DNA of 64,000 nucleotides from Methylobacterium sp. GXS13 (GTDB lineage: Bacteria > Pseudomonadota > Alphaproteobacteria > Rhizobiales > Beijerinckiaceae): NCBI RefSeq assembly GCF_001455965.1, contig NZ_LKKO01000018.1:52157-116156 (forward strand), written 5' to 3'. Within the stretch, counting starts at the first letter, position 1, and each line of letters begins with the position of its first letter. The translations under genes were made by a program, and so were the position numbers. The notes below the pieces were generated by a model. That model saw only the letters and a list, made by a program, of their open reading frames with translations. It was not told where the DNA came from and ran no database searches. Positions 51,812 through 61,811 of this stretch are shown here, one piece after another.

Positions 51812-53176
51812 TCAGCCCCGCCGGCCCGGCCGGTCGACCATGCCGACCCGGCCGCCGAAGAAGTCGCCCCGGCTGCCGGCCACCACCACGAGGCGCCGGA
51901 CCTCGCCCCGCAGGAACGCCTGCAGGAAGCGGTTGTAGTCGCGGAACGAGACGCAGCCGTTCGAGGCGCCGGGCTGGCGCAGCATGTAGGTGTGGGCGAG
52001 CAGGCCGTCGCGGCCGTGGATGGCGCCGCTGCCGCCCACCGGGTTGAGGCGGATCGCCCGCACGCCGTGGAACAGGCGCTCGCGCTCGGTCAGGTCGTAG
52101 GTGGCGGGGGGCGTCGAGCCGCGCATGCGCAGATGGACGTAGCGCGGATCGTCCATGGCCTCGCCGAGACCGGAATGGGCCTCCAGCACCTCGCCGGAGG
52201 GCAGGGTCACGGTCCGGGCGCTGATGTCGTAGACGGCGGTGCCGGCGACCGATTCCGGGGCGGCGCTGATCCGGGTGCGCGGGGCCTCCTGGGGCAGGGC
52301 GTCCGGGCTGGCATAGGCCAGCGCCTGGCGCGGCTCGGAACGGGGCGCGGCGGCGCCGACGCCGAACAGCTTCTCGAGGAAGGACGGCTCCTCCGCCATG
52401 GCGGCGCGGAACACGTCGCGGGTGCGGGGCAGGGCGCGGGTGGCGACCCGAGGGGCCGGAGCCACGGCCGGGCGCCGCAGCTCGGACGGCCGGGCGACCG
52501 GGAGCGGAACGACGCTCGGCGCGAGGGCCGCGGGCGTCGGCTCTACGGCGGCGATCCGGACCGGCGCGGCTGTCTTGGCGGGCACGGCAGCGGCCTGAAC
52601 GACAGGAGCCTGCGCGATCGGGGCTCGTACAACGGGGGCCTGCACGACGGGAGCCAGGGCCGGCTCGACCGACGCCATCCTGGCCTGGACCACCTTGCGG
52701 GCGACCCGCTGGGCGATCTCTCGGACCGCCGGGGATGGCTCGGCCACTGCGACCTGGAAGGACGCGGCCGGGGGCGGCGCCCCGAAGGCCGTGGCGGCGC
52801 CCGAGCCCAAAGCCGGGCTCGGATCGAGGATCCAGGCGATGCTCGGCCGCGGCGCGGGCCGGGCTTCGGGGACGGGCTGCACCTCGGCCACCGGAGCGGG
52901 CTCGCTCCCGAAGGTCGGCAGGGTGATCGGCAGGCCGTGCGGCAGGGTCAGCACGGTCCAGCCGGCCATGGACAGGGCGGCCAGCGAGATCAGCGCCGTC
53001 AGCCGGGCGCGGCGGCGGGCGCGCCGCATGGCGCTCGGGTAGGGGGCCCGGGTCGGGGGCGCGTCGGGCGTCTCGTAGGCGAGGCGCGGGTACGGCGCCG
53101 GGGCAAAGGCCTGGGCAAGCGCCGGGATCGGGGCCGCGTCGCGGTACGCGGGTCGGGAATACGCAACCTGGGCCAT
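51812..53176 (-). CDS. Exported protein with C-terminal tlde1 (DUF2778) domain
   Basis: A 454-residue protein. A transmembrane anchor (about 53-75, [21 protein letters not shown]) follows a 50-residue cytoplasmic head. A long Ala/Pro/Val-rich linker covers about 80-320. The C-terminal domain (about 330-450) is of the L,D-transpeptidase-like tlde1/DUF2778 type: [33 protein letters not shown], then His in GAIHGRDGL and Cys in [16 protein letters not shown]. It probably modifies peptidoglycan. Single-gene unit; weak ribosome site. Confidence 0.8.
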   Translation of the reverse strand: MAQVAYSRPAYRDAAPIPALAQAFAPAPYPRLAYETPDAPPTRAPYPSAMRRARRRARLTALISLAALSMAGWTVLTLPHGLPITLPTFGSEPAPVAEVQPVPEARPAPRPSIAWILDPSPALGSGAATAFGAPPPAASFQVAVAEPSPAVREIAQRVARKVVQARMASVEPALAPVVQAPVVRAPIAQAPVVQAAAVPAKTAAPVRIAAVEPTPAALAPSVVPLPVARPSELRRPAVAPAPRVATRALPRTRDVFRAAMAEEPSFLEKLFGVGAAAPRSEPRQALAYASPDALPQEAPRTRISAAPESVAGTAVYDISARTVTLPSGEVLEAHSGLGEAMDDPRYVHLRMRGSTPPATYDLTERERLFHGVRAIRLNPVGGSGAIHGRDGLLAHTYMLRQPGASNGCVSFRDYNRFLQAFLRGEVRRLVVVAGSRGDFFGGRVGMVDRPGRRG

Positions 53177-53454
53177 GCGGGAACTCGCGTACGCGCTTCC
53201 CCACTTGGCAGCCGCCGCCGTTCGCCCGCGGAGGCTTTTTCCGCGCACGTGGCCTGGGTTGCCCGTCTGGGGAGGACATCAACCGTCCAGCCCATTAGGC
53301 ATCCCCATGGTTAATCTTGGCTAAAGACCCGGATGCCTCGCGCGGGCCGACATGGAACACCCGTCGAAGCGGCGCGGAACACCAGAGTATCGGTCCGAAC
53401 ATCGGTCGCCGCCCTCCCGAAGACTGACGCCCGCGGAAAGCGGCCTGCCGCCCG

Positions 53455-54774
53455 TCAGGCCGCCGGCGCCTCCATGGGCCCGTGACGGCGCGCCACGAGG
53501 AGACACAGCAGGGCCACCGGCACGCCGATCAGGGCGGTGCCGACGAAGAACCACGCGAACCCGGTCTGCTCGATGACGAAGCCCGAGAACCCGGCGAGCA
53601 CGCTCCCCGGCAGGGCGCAGAGCGAGGTCAGCAGGGCGTATTGGCTGGCCGCGTGCTCGGTGGCCGCGAGCCGGGACATGTAGGTGATGAGCACGATCGA
53701 CGCGAAGGCGTAGGCGAAGCCGTCGATCCCGACCGTGACCGCGAAGGTCCAGAAGGCCGCCCCGCCATGGCCGCCGTGCCAGGCGAGATAGGCCAGCGCG
53801 AGATGCGAGGCCGAGGCCACCACGGTGCCGATCAGCAGGCTCGCCATCATGCCGATCCGCGGGATGATGGCGCTCGCCAGGAAGGTGCCGCCGAGCGCGA
53901 TCCAGAAGCCGAACAGCTTCGTCACCGTGGCGATGTCGGTGTTGGTGTAGCCCAAGGTCTTGAACAGCGGGATCGCCATGGCGTTCGAGACGTAGCCGGG
54001 CATCCGGAAGCCCGCCACCAGCGCCAGGACCGCCGCCGCGAGGGGTCCGAGGCGGGCGAGCAGGTCGCGGATCGGCGCCCAGACCGTCCCGACGAAACCG
54101 CCCTCCTGCGGCGGCGCGGGGGGCGGCTCCGGGGCCAGCAGCGCCGCGATCGTGCCGGGGGCGAGCAGCACGGCCATGCACAGGTAGGCGACGCGCCAGC
54201 CGTAGGCATCGGACAGGTAGAGGGCGCCTGCCCCGGCCGCGAGGTTGCCGATCCGGAAGCCGATCTCGGCCCAGGACGACATCAGTGCCTGGCGCTCGGG
54301 CGGCGCGACGGTGATGCGCCAGCCGTCGATCACCACGTCCTGGGTCGCGCCCGCCACTCCGAGCGCCAGCGAGAAGGCCACCGTCCAGGCGAGCCAGTTC
54401 GCCGGGTCGCCGAAGGCCACCCCGGCCAGCGCCAGCGCCACCAGGATCTGCGAGACCACGATCCAGCCGCGCCGCCGCCCGAGCCAGCGCCCGAACAGGG
54501 GCGCATCGTAGCGGTCGAGGAACGGCGCCCAGAGGAACTTGAGCTTGTACGCGATGGTCAGCTCGCTCATCAGCCCGATCGTCGCCAGCGGCACCTTGGC
54601 CTGGACGAGCCAGGCGGATTGCGTCGCGTAGACGAGCAGGAACGGGATGCCCTGGGCGAAGCCGAGCCCGAGCACCGCGGCGACGCGCCGGTCGGTGAAC
54701 AGGGGCGTGAGGAAGGCGCCTGTGGCGGCCTTCACCGGCTCGGGCGCGCCGGTGGCCTGCGCCGGGTTTGCCAT
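53455..54774 (-). CDS. AmpG-like MFS permease (PAT family)
   Basis: A 439-residue major-facilitator permease with 12 predicted membrane segments. The PAT/AmpG signatures are GFAQGIPFLLVYATQSAWL, APFLDRYDAPLFGRWLGRRR, GATQDVVIDGWRI and FVIEQTGFAWFF. AmpG imports GlcNAc-anhydromuropeptides for peptidoglycan recycling; related PAT members carry acetyl-CoA or siderophores, so this role is likely but not certain. AGGAG lies eight bases before the ATG. It is upstream on the same strand as the tlde1 protein. Confidence 0.88.
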   Translation of the reverse strand: MANPAQATGAPEPVKAATGAFLTPLFTDRRVAAVLGLGFAQGIPFLLVYATQSAWLVQAKVPLATIGLMSELTIAYKLKFLWAPFLDRYDAPLFGRWLGRRRGWIVVSQILVALALAGVAFGDPANWLAWTVAFSLALGVAGATQDVVIDGWRITVAPPERQALMSSWAEIGFRIGNLAAGAGALYLSDAYGWRVAYLCMAVLLAPGTIAALLAPEPPPAPPQEGGFVGTVWAPIRDLLARLGPLAAAVLALVAGFRMPGYVSNAMAIPLFKTLGYTNTDIATVTKLFGFWIALGGTFLASAIIPRIGMMASLLIGTVVASASHLALAYLAWHGGHGGAAFWTFAVTVGIDGFAYAFASIVLITYMSRLAATEHAASQYALLTSLCALPGSVLAGFSGFVIEQTGFAWFFVGTALIGVPVALLCLLVARRHGPMEAPAA

Positions 54775-55068
54775 TCATGCGTCTCCTGAGCCTCGGGAAG
54801 AGAGAGCAGAGATGGGCCGGGTGTGCAACGACCGCGCGACCGTCCCCCGGGTCGCGGCTGGAGGGTTCACCGCCAGGAGGAGCCGGGTGGGCAGGAGAGG
54901 TCCTGCCGGACCGGGGACCGACCGCCAGGCCCAACGCACCCGCGGGCCGACCGTGTCGCAGACAGTAGACTTTCGATCTTCTTCGCTTACGCTACAGATA
55001 CACCAAGCACATTCCGAGATGATTCGCGCCGATCAGCTCCGCATACATCTCATCAAGACTGACGACAC

Positions 55069-55965
55069 ATGGGCTATGAACTTGCCATCAAGGTCATCGA
55101 ATGCGTCCTTCCGGTCATATGCGTCGGGCTGACCGGATATCTCTGGGTCATTTCTGGTCGAAAGCTGGACGGCGCGATCCTGACGCCCATCGCCACGGAC
55201 ATCGCCACACCCTGCCTGATCGTATCGACACTCCTGAAGACGCAGCTTGAGCCGGAGATCTTCGTCTCGACGGCTGCCGCCTCGGTCGTGGCGCTGGCTC
55301 TCTTCGCGCTGCTCGGTGCGCCGCTGATCATGGCCCTCGGCCTGCGGGTGACGACGTTTTTGCCCGCGATCGCCTTCCCCAACGCGGGCAATCTCGGACT
55401 GCCGATCGCCCTCTACGCCTTCGGGCCGCCGGGCTTGGCGCACGCCGTGATCTTCTTCGCCCTTTCTTCGATCGCGAACTACACGATCGGCCAAGCGATC
55501 ATCTCGGGACGCTCGAACTGGCGGGCGATCCTGCGGATGCCATTGATCTATGCGGTCATCGTCGGCGCCGCGGCGGCCTATTGTCGGATCCCCGTCCCGA
55601 AGGCTCTTGTCGACACCCTGACCCTCGTCGGCGGCATGGCCGTCCCGCTGATGCTGCTCCTGCTCGGCGCGTCGTTGGCGAAGCTGTCGGTTCCGGCGAT
55701 CAACCACGCCCTGGCGGCATCCGCACTGCGCATCGGATTGGGTTTGGTGATCGGACTGCTCGTCGCGTTCGTGTTCGGGATGCGGGGGATCCAGAGACCA
55801 GCCTTCATCCTGCAGTGCTCGATGCCATCGGCCGTCTACACGTTCCTCTTTGCCCAGAGATGGAACAATCAGCCCGAAGAGGTTGCCGGTGTCGTCTTCG
55901 TCTCGACGATCCTATCGATCGCTTCGACACCGATCATCTTGATGAGCCTGCTGAATCAGGCTTGA
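55069..55965 (+). CDS. AEC family transporter (auxin efflux carrier/malonate permease type)
   Basis: A 298-residue inner-membrane protein with about ten hydrophobic segments. The family's conserved proline/asparagine regions are ATDIATPCLIVSTLL near the first third, FPNAGNLGLPIALYAFGPPG, and LLLLGASLAKL. Members carry organic anions such as malonate or malate. The 5' end is less GC-rich than the rest. No ribosome site is seen at the ATG. It is followed closely by a VOC gene. Confidence 0.85.
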   Translation: MGYELAIKVIECVLPVICVGLTGYLWVISGRKLDGAILTPIATDIATPCLIVSTLLKTQLEPEIFVSTAAASVVALALFALLGAPLIMALGLRVTTFLPAIAFPNAGNLGLPIALYAFGPPGLAHAVIFFALSSIANYTIGQAIISGRSNWRAILRMPLIYAVIVGAAAAYCRIPVPKALVDTLTLVGGMAVPLMLLLLGASLAKLSVPAINHALAASALRIGLGLVIGLLVAFVFGMRGIQRPAFILQCSMPSAVYTFLFAQRWNNQPEEVAGVVFVSTILSIASTPIILMSLLNQA

Positions 55966-55982
55966 AGCGGGAGGATCCAGCC

Positions 55983-56486
55983 ATGGAACGCGCGACGAAC
56001 GACAGAGCTTCGGGGCTTCCCGGACACTCGGACGGTCCGGACGCCGCCGCAGCGAGGCAGGCCGAGGCGACCCTGTTCCCGATGCACCTGAGCACCTGCT
56101 GCCGAAGCCTCGCCGAGGCGCGCCATTTCTACGACACGCTCCTCGGCTGCCGCGAGCGCCGGTGCACCCCGACATCGGTGCATTTCGACTTCTTCGGCAG
56201 CCAGCTCACGCTGCACGAGGTCGCGGGCTACAACGCCGGGAATCTCCACCGCGAGGTCGACGCCGAGGATGTGCCGGTCCCCCATTTCGGGGCGGCCCTC
56301 GACGTGGAGGCCTTCCACGCCGCTGCCAAGCGCCTCGTCGAGGCCGGCACCGCGTTCGTCCTGGAGCCGCACAAGCGTTTTCTTGAGAAAGGCCACGAAC
56401 AGTGGGTGCTGTTCGTGCTCGACCCCTCGGGCAACGCCATCGAACTCAAGAGCTTCACCAAGGTGCCGACGGGCACTTGGTGTTGA
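55983..56486 (+). CDS. VOC family (glyoxalase/dioxygenase fold) protein
   Basis: A 167-residue protein with one vicinal-oxygen-chelate unit pair. Metal-site motifs: LSTCCRSLAEARHFYDTLLG, VHFDFFGSQLTLHE, VPHFGAALDVEAF and the Glu in DPSGNAIELKSF. The reaction is unknown; the layout is like the DUF1428/glyoxalase-related single proteins of proteobacteria. GGGAGG is eight bases before the ATG. It lies 17 bases after the AEC transporter gene and is probably co-transcribed. Confidence 0.85.
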   Translation: MERATNDRASGLPGHSDGPDAAAARQAEATLFPMHLSTCCRSLAEARHFYDTLLGCRERRCTPTSVHFDFFGSQLTLHEVAGYNAGNLHREVDAEDVPVPHFGAALDVEAFHAAAKRLVEAGTAFVLEPHKRFLEKGHEQWVLFVLDPSGNAIELKSFTKVPTGTWC

Positions 56487-56644
56487 ATCGATCCGGCGGC
56501 GCAGGCTGCCGGATCGCCGCATGCGTCAAGGTCACCGTCAGCTGAACGCGCGGAACGGGACGCCCTGCGCGAGACTACCTACCACAGCCTCGCGCCCGCC
56601 TGTGGGGCTGGCGGTGCAACCAACGGTCCGCCGATCCAGGCCAC

Positions 56645-56753
56645 GTCATCCTGAGCTGCCGCCTAGCAGCTTCGAAGGCGCCTCCAGGGATCGCGCGGCT
56701 GGCCGGAGCCCTCCTCTAAGGCCTGCGCTGCGTTCCGGCGCCCAGGATGAGGA
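56645..56753. repeat. Imperfect palindromic intergenic repeat
   Basis: A roughly 110-bp element beginning GTCATCCTGAG and ending CAGGATGAGGA, with inner arms such as CTTCGAAGG and GGAGCCCTCCT. This form is a widespread intergenic repeat of Methylobacterium and relatives. It fills most of the gap between the VOC gene and mfd, which converge. Confidence 0.6.
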
Positions 56754-56786
56754 GGTGGGTGGGAGGAGTGTTGCTCGGCCCCCCCC

Positions 56787-59700
56787 TCACGCCGCCTTCT
56801 TCACCCGTTCGGCGATCTTCACCAGGCTGCGCAGCACCTCAGTGGCGGTCTTGAGCCGGGCCGGGATCGTGGTGAGTTCGCGCACGAACACGACGCTCAT
56901 GTCGGGCCGGACCTTGGCGAAGGAGGCCTGCTCGGCCACGAACGCCACCAGGCCCTGCGGGTTGGCGTAGGACTTGTCCCGGAAGTGCACGACCACGCCC
57001 TTCGGGCCGGCCTCGACCTTCTCGACATTGGCCTTGAGGCACAGGATCTTGATCGTGCCGATCTTGAGGAGCTGCTCCACCTCCGGCGGCAGCGGCCCGA
57101 ACCGGTCGATCATCTCGGCCCCGAAGCTCTCCATCTCGGCATCGTCCTGGAGGGTGGCGAGCCGCCGGTAGAGGGACAGCCGCGCGCCGAGATCCTCGAC
57201 ATAGGTCTCCGGGATGGTCACCGGGGCGCCGAGCGCGATGGTCGGCGACCACGCCTCCTCGGGCACGTCCTCGATGCCGGCCTTGAGCGCCGTGACCGCG
57301 TCCTCCAGCATCTGCTGGTAGAGTTCGTAGCCGACCTCCTTGATGTGGCCGGACTGGGCGTCGCCCAGGAGGTTGCCGGCGCCGCGGATGTCGAGGTCGT
57401 GGCTGGCGAGTTGGAAGCCCGCGCCGAGGGTGTCGAGGGTCTGCAGCACCTTGAGCCGCTGCTCGGCCTGGGTCGTGAGCTGGCGGTTGGCCGGGGTCGT
57501 GAACAGCGCGTAGGCCCGGGCCTTCGAGCGGCCGACGCGGCCGCGCAGCTGGTAAAGCTGGGCCAGGCCGAACATGTCGGCCCGGTGCACGATCAGCGTG
57601 TTGGCGGTGGGGATGTCGAGGCCGGATTCCACGATGGTGGTCGAGAGCAGCACGTCGAACTTGCCCTCGTAGAACGCGGTCATCACGTCTTCGAGCTGGC
57701 CCGCCGCCATCTGGCCGTGGGCGATCGCAACCTTGATCTCCGGCATCTCGGCATCGAGGAATTTCTTGACCTCCGCCAAGTCCTCAATGCGCGGCACGAC
57801 GTAGAACGACTGCCCGCCGCGGTAGCGCTCGCGCAGCAGTGCCTCCCGGATGGTCAGCGGATCGAACGGCGTCACGAAGGTGCGCACCACCAGCCGGTCC
57901 ACCGGGGGCGTGGCGATGATCGAGAGCTCGCGCACGCCGGTCATGGCGAGCTGGAGCGTGCGCGGGATCGGGGTCGCCGAGAGCGTCAGCACGTGGACAT
58001 CCGCCTGGAGCGCCTTCAGCCGCTCCTTGTGGGCGACGCCGAAATGCTGCTCCTCGTCGACGATGATCAGGCCGAGATCCTTGAACGCGATGTTTTTCGC
58101 CAGCAGCGCGTGGGTGCCGACCACGATGTCCACCGTGCCGGCGATCAGGCCCGCGCGGGTCTGCTTCATGTCCCCGGCCGAGACGAACCGGGACAGCTGC
58201 GCGACCTCGATCGGCAGGCCCTTGAAGCGCTCGGAGAAGGTCCGGAAATGCTGGCGGGCGAGCAGGGTGGTCGGCACGATCACCGCCACCTGCTTGCCGG
58301 CGATCGCCGCCGCGAAGGCGCCGCGCAGAGCCACCTCGGTCTTGCCGAAGCCGACATCGCCGCAGACCAGCCGGTCCATCGGTCGGCCGGCATTGAGGTC
58401 GTCCAGCACCGCGTCGATGGCGTTGGCCTGGTCCTCGGTCTCCTCGAACGGGAAGCGGGCGGCGAACTCGCCGTAGAGCCCCTCGGGCGCCTTGAGCACC
58501 GGGGCCTTCCGGACGAAGCGCTGGGCCGCGACCTTGATCAGCTCGCCCGCCATCTCGAGGATGCGGCGCTTCATCTTGGCCTTGCGGGCCTGCCAGCCGC
58601 CGCCGCCGAGCCGGTCGAGGGCGACCTCCGAATCCTCCGAGCCGTACCGGGTCAGGAGCTCGATATTCTCCACCGGCAGCAGCAGTAGGCCGCCGGTATA
58701 GCTCAGCTCCAGGCAATCGTGCGGGGCGCCGGCGGCGTGGATCGTCTTGAGGCCGGAGAACCGGCCGATGCCGTGGTCGGCATGGACGACGAGGTCGCCG
58801 GGCTGGAGCGCCTGCACCTCTAGGATCACGTCCTGGGGTCGCTTGGCCTTGCGCTTCTGGCGCACCAGCCGGTCGCCCAGGATGTCGCCCTCGGACACGA
58901 CGGCGAGCTCGCCCACCGTGAAGCCCGCCTCGAGGCCCCAGACCGCCACGGCGGCGTCCGAGCCGCGCTTGAGCGCGTAGACGTCCGAAAGGCGGGTGAT
59001 CGCCACCGGCTTCTTCAGGCCGTGGTCGGTGAGCACGCCGCAGAGCCGGTCGCGGGAGCCGTCGGACCAGGATCCCAGGATCACGTGATGCCCGGATCCC
59101 TGGAGGTCGCGGATATGGGCCACCGCCGCGTCGAACACGCTGGCGCTCTCGTTCGCGCGCTCCGGGGCGAAGGTGCGGCCGGCCTTGGCACCGCAATCGA
59201 TGACCGCGCGCTCGGGCGAGTCCGGCTGGGCGAAGGGCGTCAGCCGCGCCACCGTGGCGGTCGCGATCCGCTCCTTCAGCTCGTTGGGGGTCAGGTAGAG
59301 GGCGCGCGGCGGCAGGGGCTTGTAGGGGGCGACGCCGGACTGGGGCGTCTTCATCGCGCCCTCGCGGGCCTGGTAGTAATCCTGCACGAGGCTGATCCGC
59401 TCGGCGGCGGCGTCCTCGACCTGCGGGTCGAACACCAGCGGCACGCCGCCGAGATAATCGAACAGGGTGTCGAGGCCGTCATAGAACAGCGGCATCCAGT
59501 GCTCGAGGCCGGCATAGCGGCGGCCCTCGCTCACGGTCTCGTAGAGCCGGTCGTCCCGGGTCGCCGCGCCGAAGCTCTGGATGTAGCCCTGGCGGAAGCG
59601 CCGGATCGTCTCGGTGGTGAGCTGGACCTCGCTCATCGGCATCAGGTCGAGCGAGCGCAATTGGCCGGTGGTGCGCTGGGTCTCCGGATCGAAGGCGCGG

Positions 59701-60395
59701 ATCGATTCCAGCGTGTCGCCGAAGAAATCGAGGCGGATCGGCACCGGCAGGCCCGGCGGTGACAGGTCGAGGATGCCGCCGCGCACCGCGTACTCGCCGG
59801 TATCCCGCACGGTCCCCGTGCGCAGGAACCCGTTGGCCTCGACCCAGGCGACCACGTCGTCCATCGCCACGACGTTGCCGATCGCGGCCGAGAACGCCTC
59901 CTTGGCGATGTGGCCCCGGGGCGGCACCCGCTGCACCAGGGCGTTGACCGTGGTGCAGAGGATGCGCGGGCGGTCCTCGGCGGAGCGGGTCCGGGCGAGG
60001 CGGGCCAAGGCGGTCATCCGGGCGGCGGCCGTGGCCGTGGTCGGCGAGACCCGGTCGTAGGGCTGGCAGTCCCAGGCCGGCAGGTTCATCACGTCCATCT
60101 CGGGCGCGACGAAGCCGAGCGCCGACTGGAACGCCGCCGAACGCCCGGAATCGCGCGCCACGTGGACCAGCACCGCGGGGGCGTCGACGGTGGGCGCCAG
60201 CGCCCGGGCGAGGTCGGCCACCGCCAGGGCGTCGAACCCCTCAGGCGCGTTCGCCAGGACCGGGCTGTCGCCGCGCTTCAGGGCCTCGAGCACCTGCGCG
60301 AGCGCCGAGGATTTCGGCAGGGCGAAGCGCGCGACCTGCGGCTTTGCTGCGGGGGCAGGGGGCTTCGGGGAGGATTTCGGCTGGGGCTTGGCCAT
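56787..60395 (-). CDS. mfd: Transcription-repair coupling factor
   Basis: A 1,202-residue SF2 translocase that removes stalled RNA polymerase and recruits UvrA. Domain order: UvrB-like module (about 40-350), RNA polymerase-interaction domain with DLVVHADHGIGRFSGL (about 540), RecG-like motor with Walker A GDVGFGKTE (about 684) and DEEQHFG (about 781), then LRGRVGRSKARAYALF and the C-terminal TRCF domain. Length is typical. It starts at ATG 60395. sdhE lies nearby on the same strand, as is usual in Rhizobiales. Confidence 0.97.
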   Translation of the reverse strand: MAKPQPKSSPKPPAPAAKPQVARFALPKSSALAQVLEALKRGDSPVLANAPEGFDALAVADLARALAPTVDAPAVLVHVARDSGRSAAFQSALGFVAPEMDVMNLPAWDCQPYDRVSPTTATAAARMTALARLARTRSAEDRPRILCTTVNALVQRVPPRGHIAKEAFSAAIGNVVAMDDVVAWVEANGFLRTGTVRDTGEYAVRGGILDLSPPGLPVPIRLDFFGDTLESIRAFDPETQRTTGQLRSLDLMPMSEVQLTTETIRRFRQGYIQSFGAATRDDRLYETVSEGRRYAGLEHWMPLFYDGLDTLFDYLGGVPLVFDPQVEDAAAERISLVQDYYQAREGAMKTPQSGVAPYKPLPPRALYLTPNELKERIATATVARLTPFAQPDSPERAVIDCGAKAGRTFAPERANESASVFDAAVAHIRDLQGSGHHVILGSWSDGSRDRLCGVLTDHGLKKPVAITRLSDVYALKRGSDAAVAVWGLEAGFTVGELAVVSEGDILGDRLVRQKRKAKRPQDVILEVQALQPGDLVVHADHGIGRFSGLKTIHAAGAPHDCLELSYTGGLLLLPVENIELLTRYGSEDSEVALDRLGGGGWQARKAKMKRRILEMAGELIKVAAQRFVRKAPVLKAPEGLYGEFAARFPFEETEDQANAIDAVLDDLNAGRPMDRLVCGDVGFGKTEVALRGAFAAAIAGKQVAVIVPTTLLARQHFRTFSERFKGLPIEVAQLSRFVSAGDMKQTRAGLIAGTVDIVVGTHALLAKNIAFKDLGLIIVDEEQHFGVAHKERLKALQADVHVLTLSATPIPRTLQLAMTGVRELSIIATPPVDRLVVRTFVTPFDPLTIREALLRERYRGGQSFYVVPRIEDLAEVKKFLDAEMPEIKVAIAHGQMAAGQLEDVMTAFYEGKFDVLLSTTIVESGLDIPTANTLIVHRADMFGLAQLYQLRGRVGRSKARAYALFTTPANRQLTTQAEQRLKVLQTLDTLGAGFQLASHDLDIRGAGNLLGDAQSGHIKEVGYELYQQMLEDAVTALKAGIEDVPEEAWSPTIALGAPVTIPETYVEDLGARLSLYRRLATLQDDAEMESFGAEMIDRFGPLPPEVEQLLKIGTIKILCLKANVEKVEAGPKGVVVHFRDKSYANPQGLVAFVAEQASFAKVRPDMSVVFVRELTTIPARLKTATEVLRSLVKIAERVKKAA

Positions 60396-60631
60396 CGGGT
60401 CTTTCGCGGGGAGTCCCGCCGGGCACAGGGAGGGCTGACGCGGGCCGGCGTTAGCCCATTGAGCCGTCGTGATAAAGCATCCCGGCGGCGGCGTTGGGGT
60501 GGCTGACGGTGCCCTATATGGCGGCTACGCTCCAGCATGGAACGCGTGTTCAAGTGCGATTCGGGGAAGCAGGCGCTCTTGCTGGAGGCGCGGCACTTTC
60601 ACCGCGTCGGACGATCACAGGGGAATCCGCC

Positions 60632-60908
60632 ATGGCGCATGACGACGCTATCCTGTTCACGCGCCTGGCGGATGGAACGCTGCTGCAACGTCATCGCGAT
60701 GGCGCGTTCCGCGCCGGTGGTTACCCGGAGCGACCGCGTCAAGCTCGCGGCCCTGACGGACGAAGAGATAGAGCGCATGGGCGCATCCGACCCGGATCAT
60801 CCCAGTCTCGACAATGCCTTCTGGGAGCAAGCGACACAGGTTCGAGGCGCTGTCGCTCTTGCAGACTGCCACTCGCGCCCTCTCCCGTGTGGGACAGGGC
60901 AGGGGTGA
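60632..60908 (+). pseudogene. Frameshifted BrnA-like antitoxin remnant
   Basis: Two reading frames make one recognisable sequence. Frame one from the ATG at 60632 (AGGGGA seven bases upstream) gives MAHDDAILFTRLADGTLLQR. From about 60712 the +1 frame gives SDRVKLAALTDEEIERMGAS and SLDNAFWEQATQV. TDEEIE...DPDHPSLD...FW resembles the N-terminal half of BrnA-type antitoxins. The usual C-terminal DNA-binding part is missing; a palindromic repeat begins where it should be. It looks inactive. Confidence 0.5.
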
Positions 60909-60981
60909 GGGGACAGGTTCATCAGGAGGAGGCGCATCCCTCACCCTGTCCCCCCTCCCGCACGGGAGAGGGGACCCGCGC
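60875..60981. repeat. Imperfect inverted repeat element
   Basis: Left arm 60875-60912 (CGCCCTCTCCCGTGTGGGAC then AGGGGTGAGG) and right arm 60936-60981 (TCCCTCACCCTGTCC then CCCGCACGGGAGAGGGG) are imperfect reverse complements. It overlaps the 3' end of the antitoxin-like remnant. Part of it, CCCGCACGGGAGAG, recurs near 50572. Confidence 0.6.
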
Positions 60982-61077
60982 CCGCCAGGAGTCACATCGT
61001 GACCTGTTCAAAGGCGAAAACCTGATTGGGCAGCCCCCCTTGCGGGCAGCCGGGAAGGGGCGCTGAGCCCTTGAACC

Positions 61078-61308
61078 CTACGCGTCGGGCCCGACGATCT
61101 CGGCCAGCGCCGCCTCGACCCGGCCGCGGAAGAAGTCGGCGTTGGGCATGCCCTCGGTCATCGTGGCAGCCCGGCCGGTGGCCTGGCGCAGGATCTCGGA
61201 GCGCAGCGCCGGGTCGCTGCGCTCCATCATCTCCAGCATGATGCGGACCACGATCTCGGTGGCGATCGACCGGGCCGGGTGGTCGTAGGGGGGCTTGGGC
61301 TCGTCCAT
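61078..61308 (-). CDS. Small hypothetical protein downstream of sdhE
   Basis: A 76-residue, mostly helical soluble protein (SIATEIVVRIMLEMMERSDPAL, GMPNADFFRGRVEAALAEIVG). No family recognised. It begins 15 bases after the sdhE stop on the same strand and is probably co-transcribed with it. Confidence 0.65.
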   Translation of the reverse strand: MDEPKPPYDHPARSIATEIVVRIMLEMMERSDPALRSEILRQATGRAATMTEGMPNADFFRGRVEAALAEIVGPDA

Positions 61309-61323
61309 CGCGGGATCTCGCTC

Positions 61324-61620
61324 TCAGGAATGGATCGGCGCGTCGTGCCGGTGGAACGCCCGCACGCGCCGCCAGACCGACGTGTCGTAGTTCGACGGCG
61401 TCTCGGCCTCGCCGGTGAGCCACTTGAACAGGTCGCGGTCCGGCACCTCGATCAGCGCCTCGAACTGGTCGAGTTCCACCTCCGACAGGGTCCCGATCTC
61501 CGCATCGGCGAAGCGGCCCATGATCAGGTCCATCTCGCGGATGCCCCGGTGCCAGGACCGGAAGAGCAGGCGGCGGCGGCGCGGATCGAGGTCGGCGCTG
61601 GTGCGGGTGGTGCCGGACAT
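61324..61620 (-). CDS. sdhE: FAD assembly factor SdhE
   Basis: A 98-residue Sdh5/DUF339 protein that helps attach FAD to succinate dehydrogenase. The RGxxE motif is seen in RSWHRGIREMDLIMGRFAD, followed by the helices LSEVELDQFEALIEVPDRDLFKWL typical of the fold. GGAAG sits nine bases before the ATG at 61620. Its closeness to mfd is the common alphaproteobacterial order, which often includes recG; no recG is seen here. Confidence 0.92.
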   Translation of the reverse strand: MSGTTRTSADLDPRRRRLLFRSWHRGIREMDLIMGRFADAEIGTLSEVELDQFEALIEVPDRDLFKWLTGEAETPSNYDTSVWRRVRAFHRHDAPIHS

Positions 61621-61811
61621 TTTGTGGGACTTCCGGTCGGAGGGTAGGCAGGGTGAAGATAGGCGGCCGGGCGCCATGGATCCAGGATCCGGGTTTCAGA
61701 TCGGGCTGCAACGGCAGGGCGAACGGCAAAAACGAATTGCCTCCGGCGGCCGCTCCGTTATCTCGAGTCCGCGACGTCCCGGCGCAACGGGGCTCGAGCG
61801 GGAGTACGACG

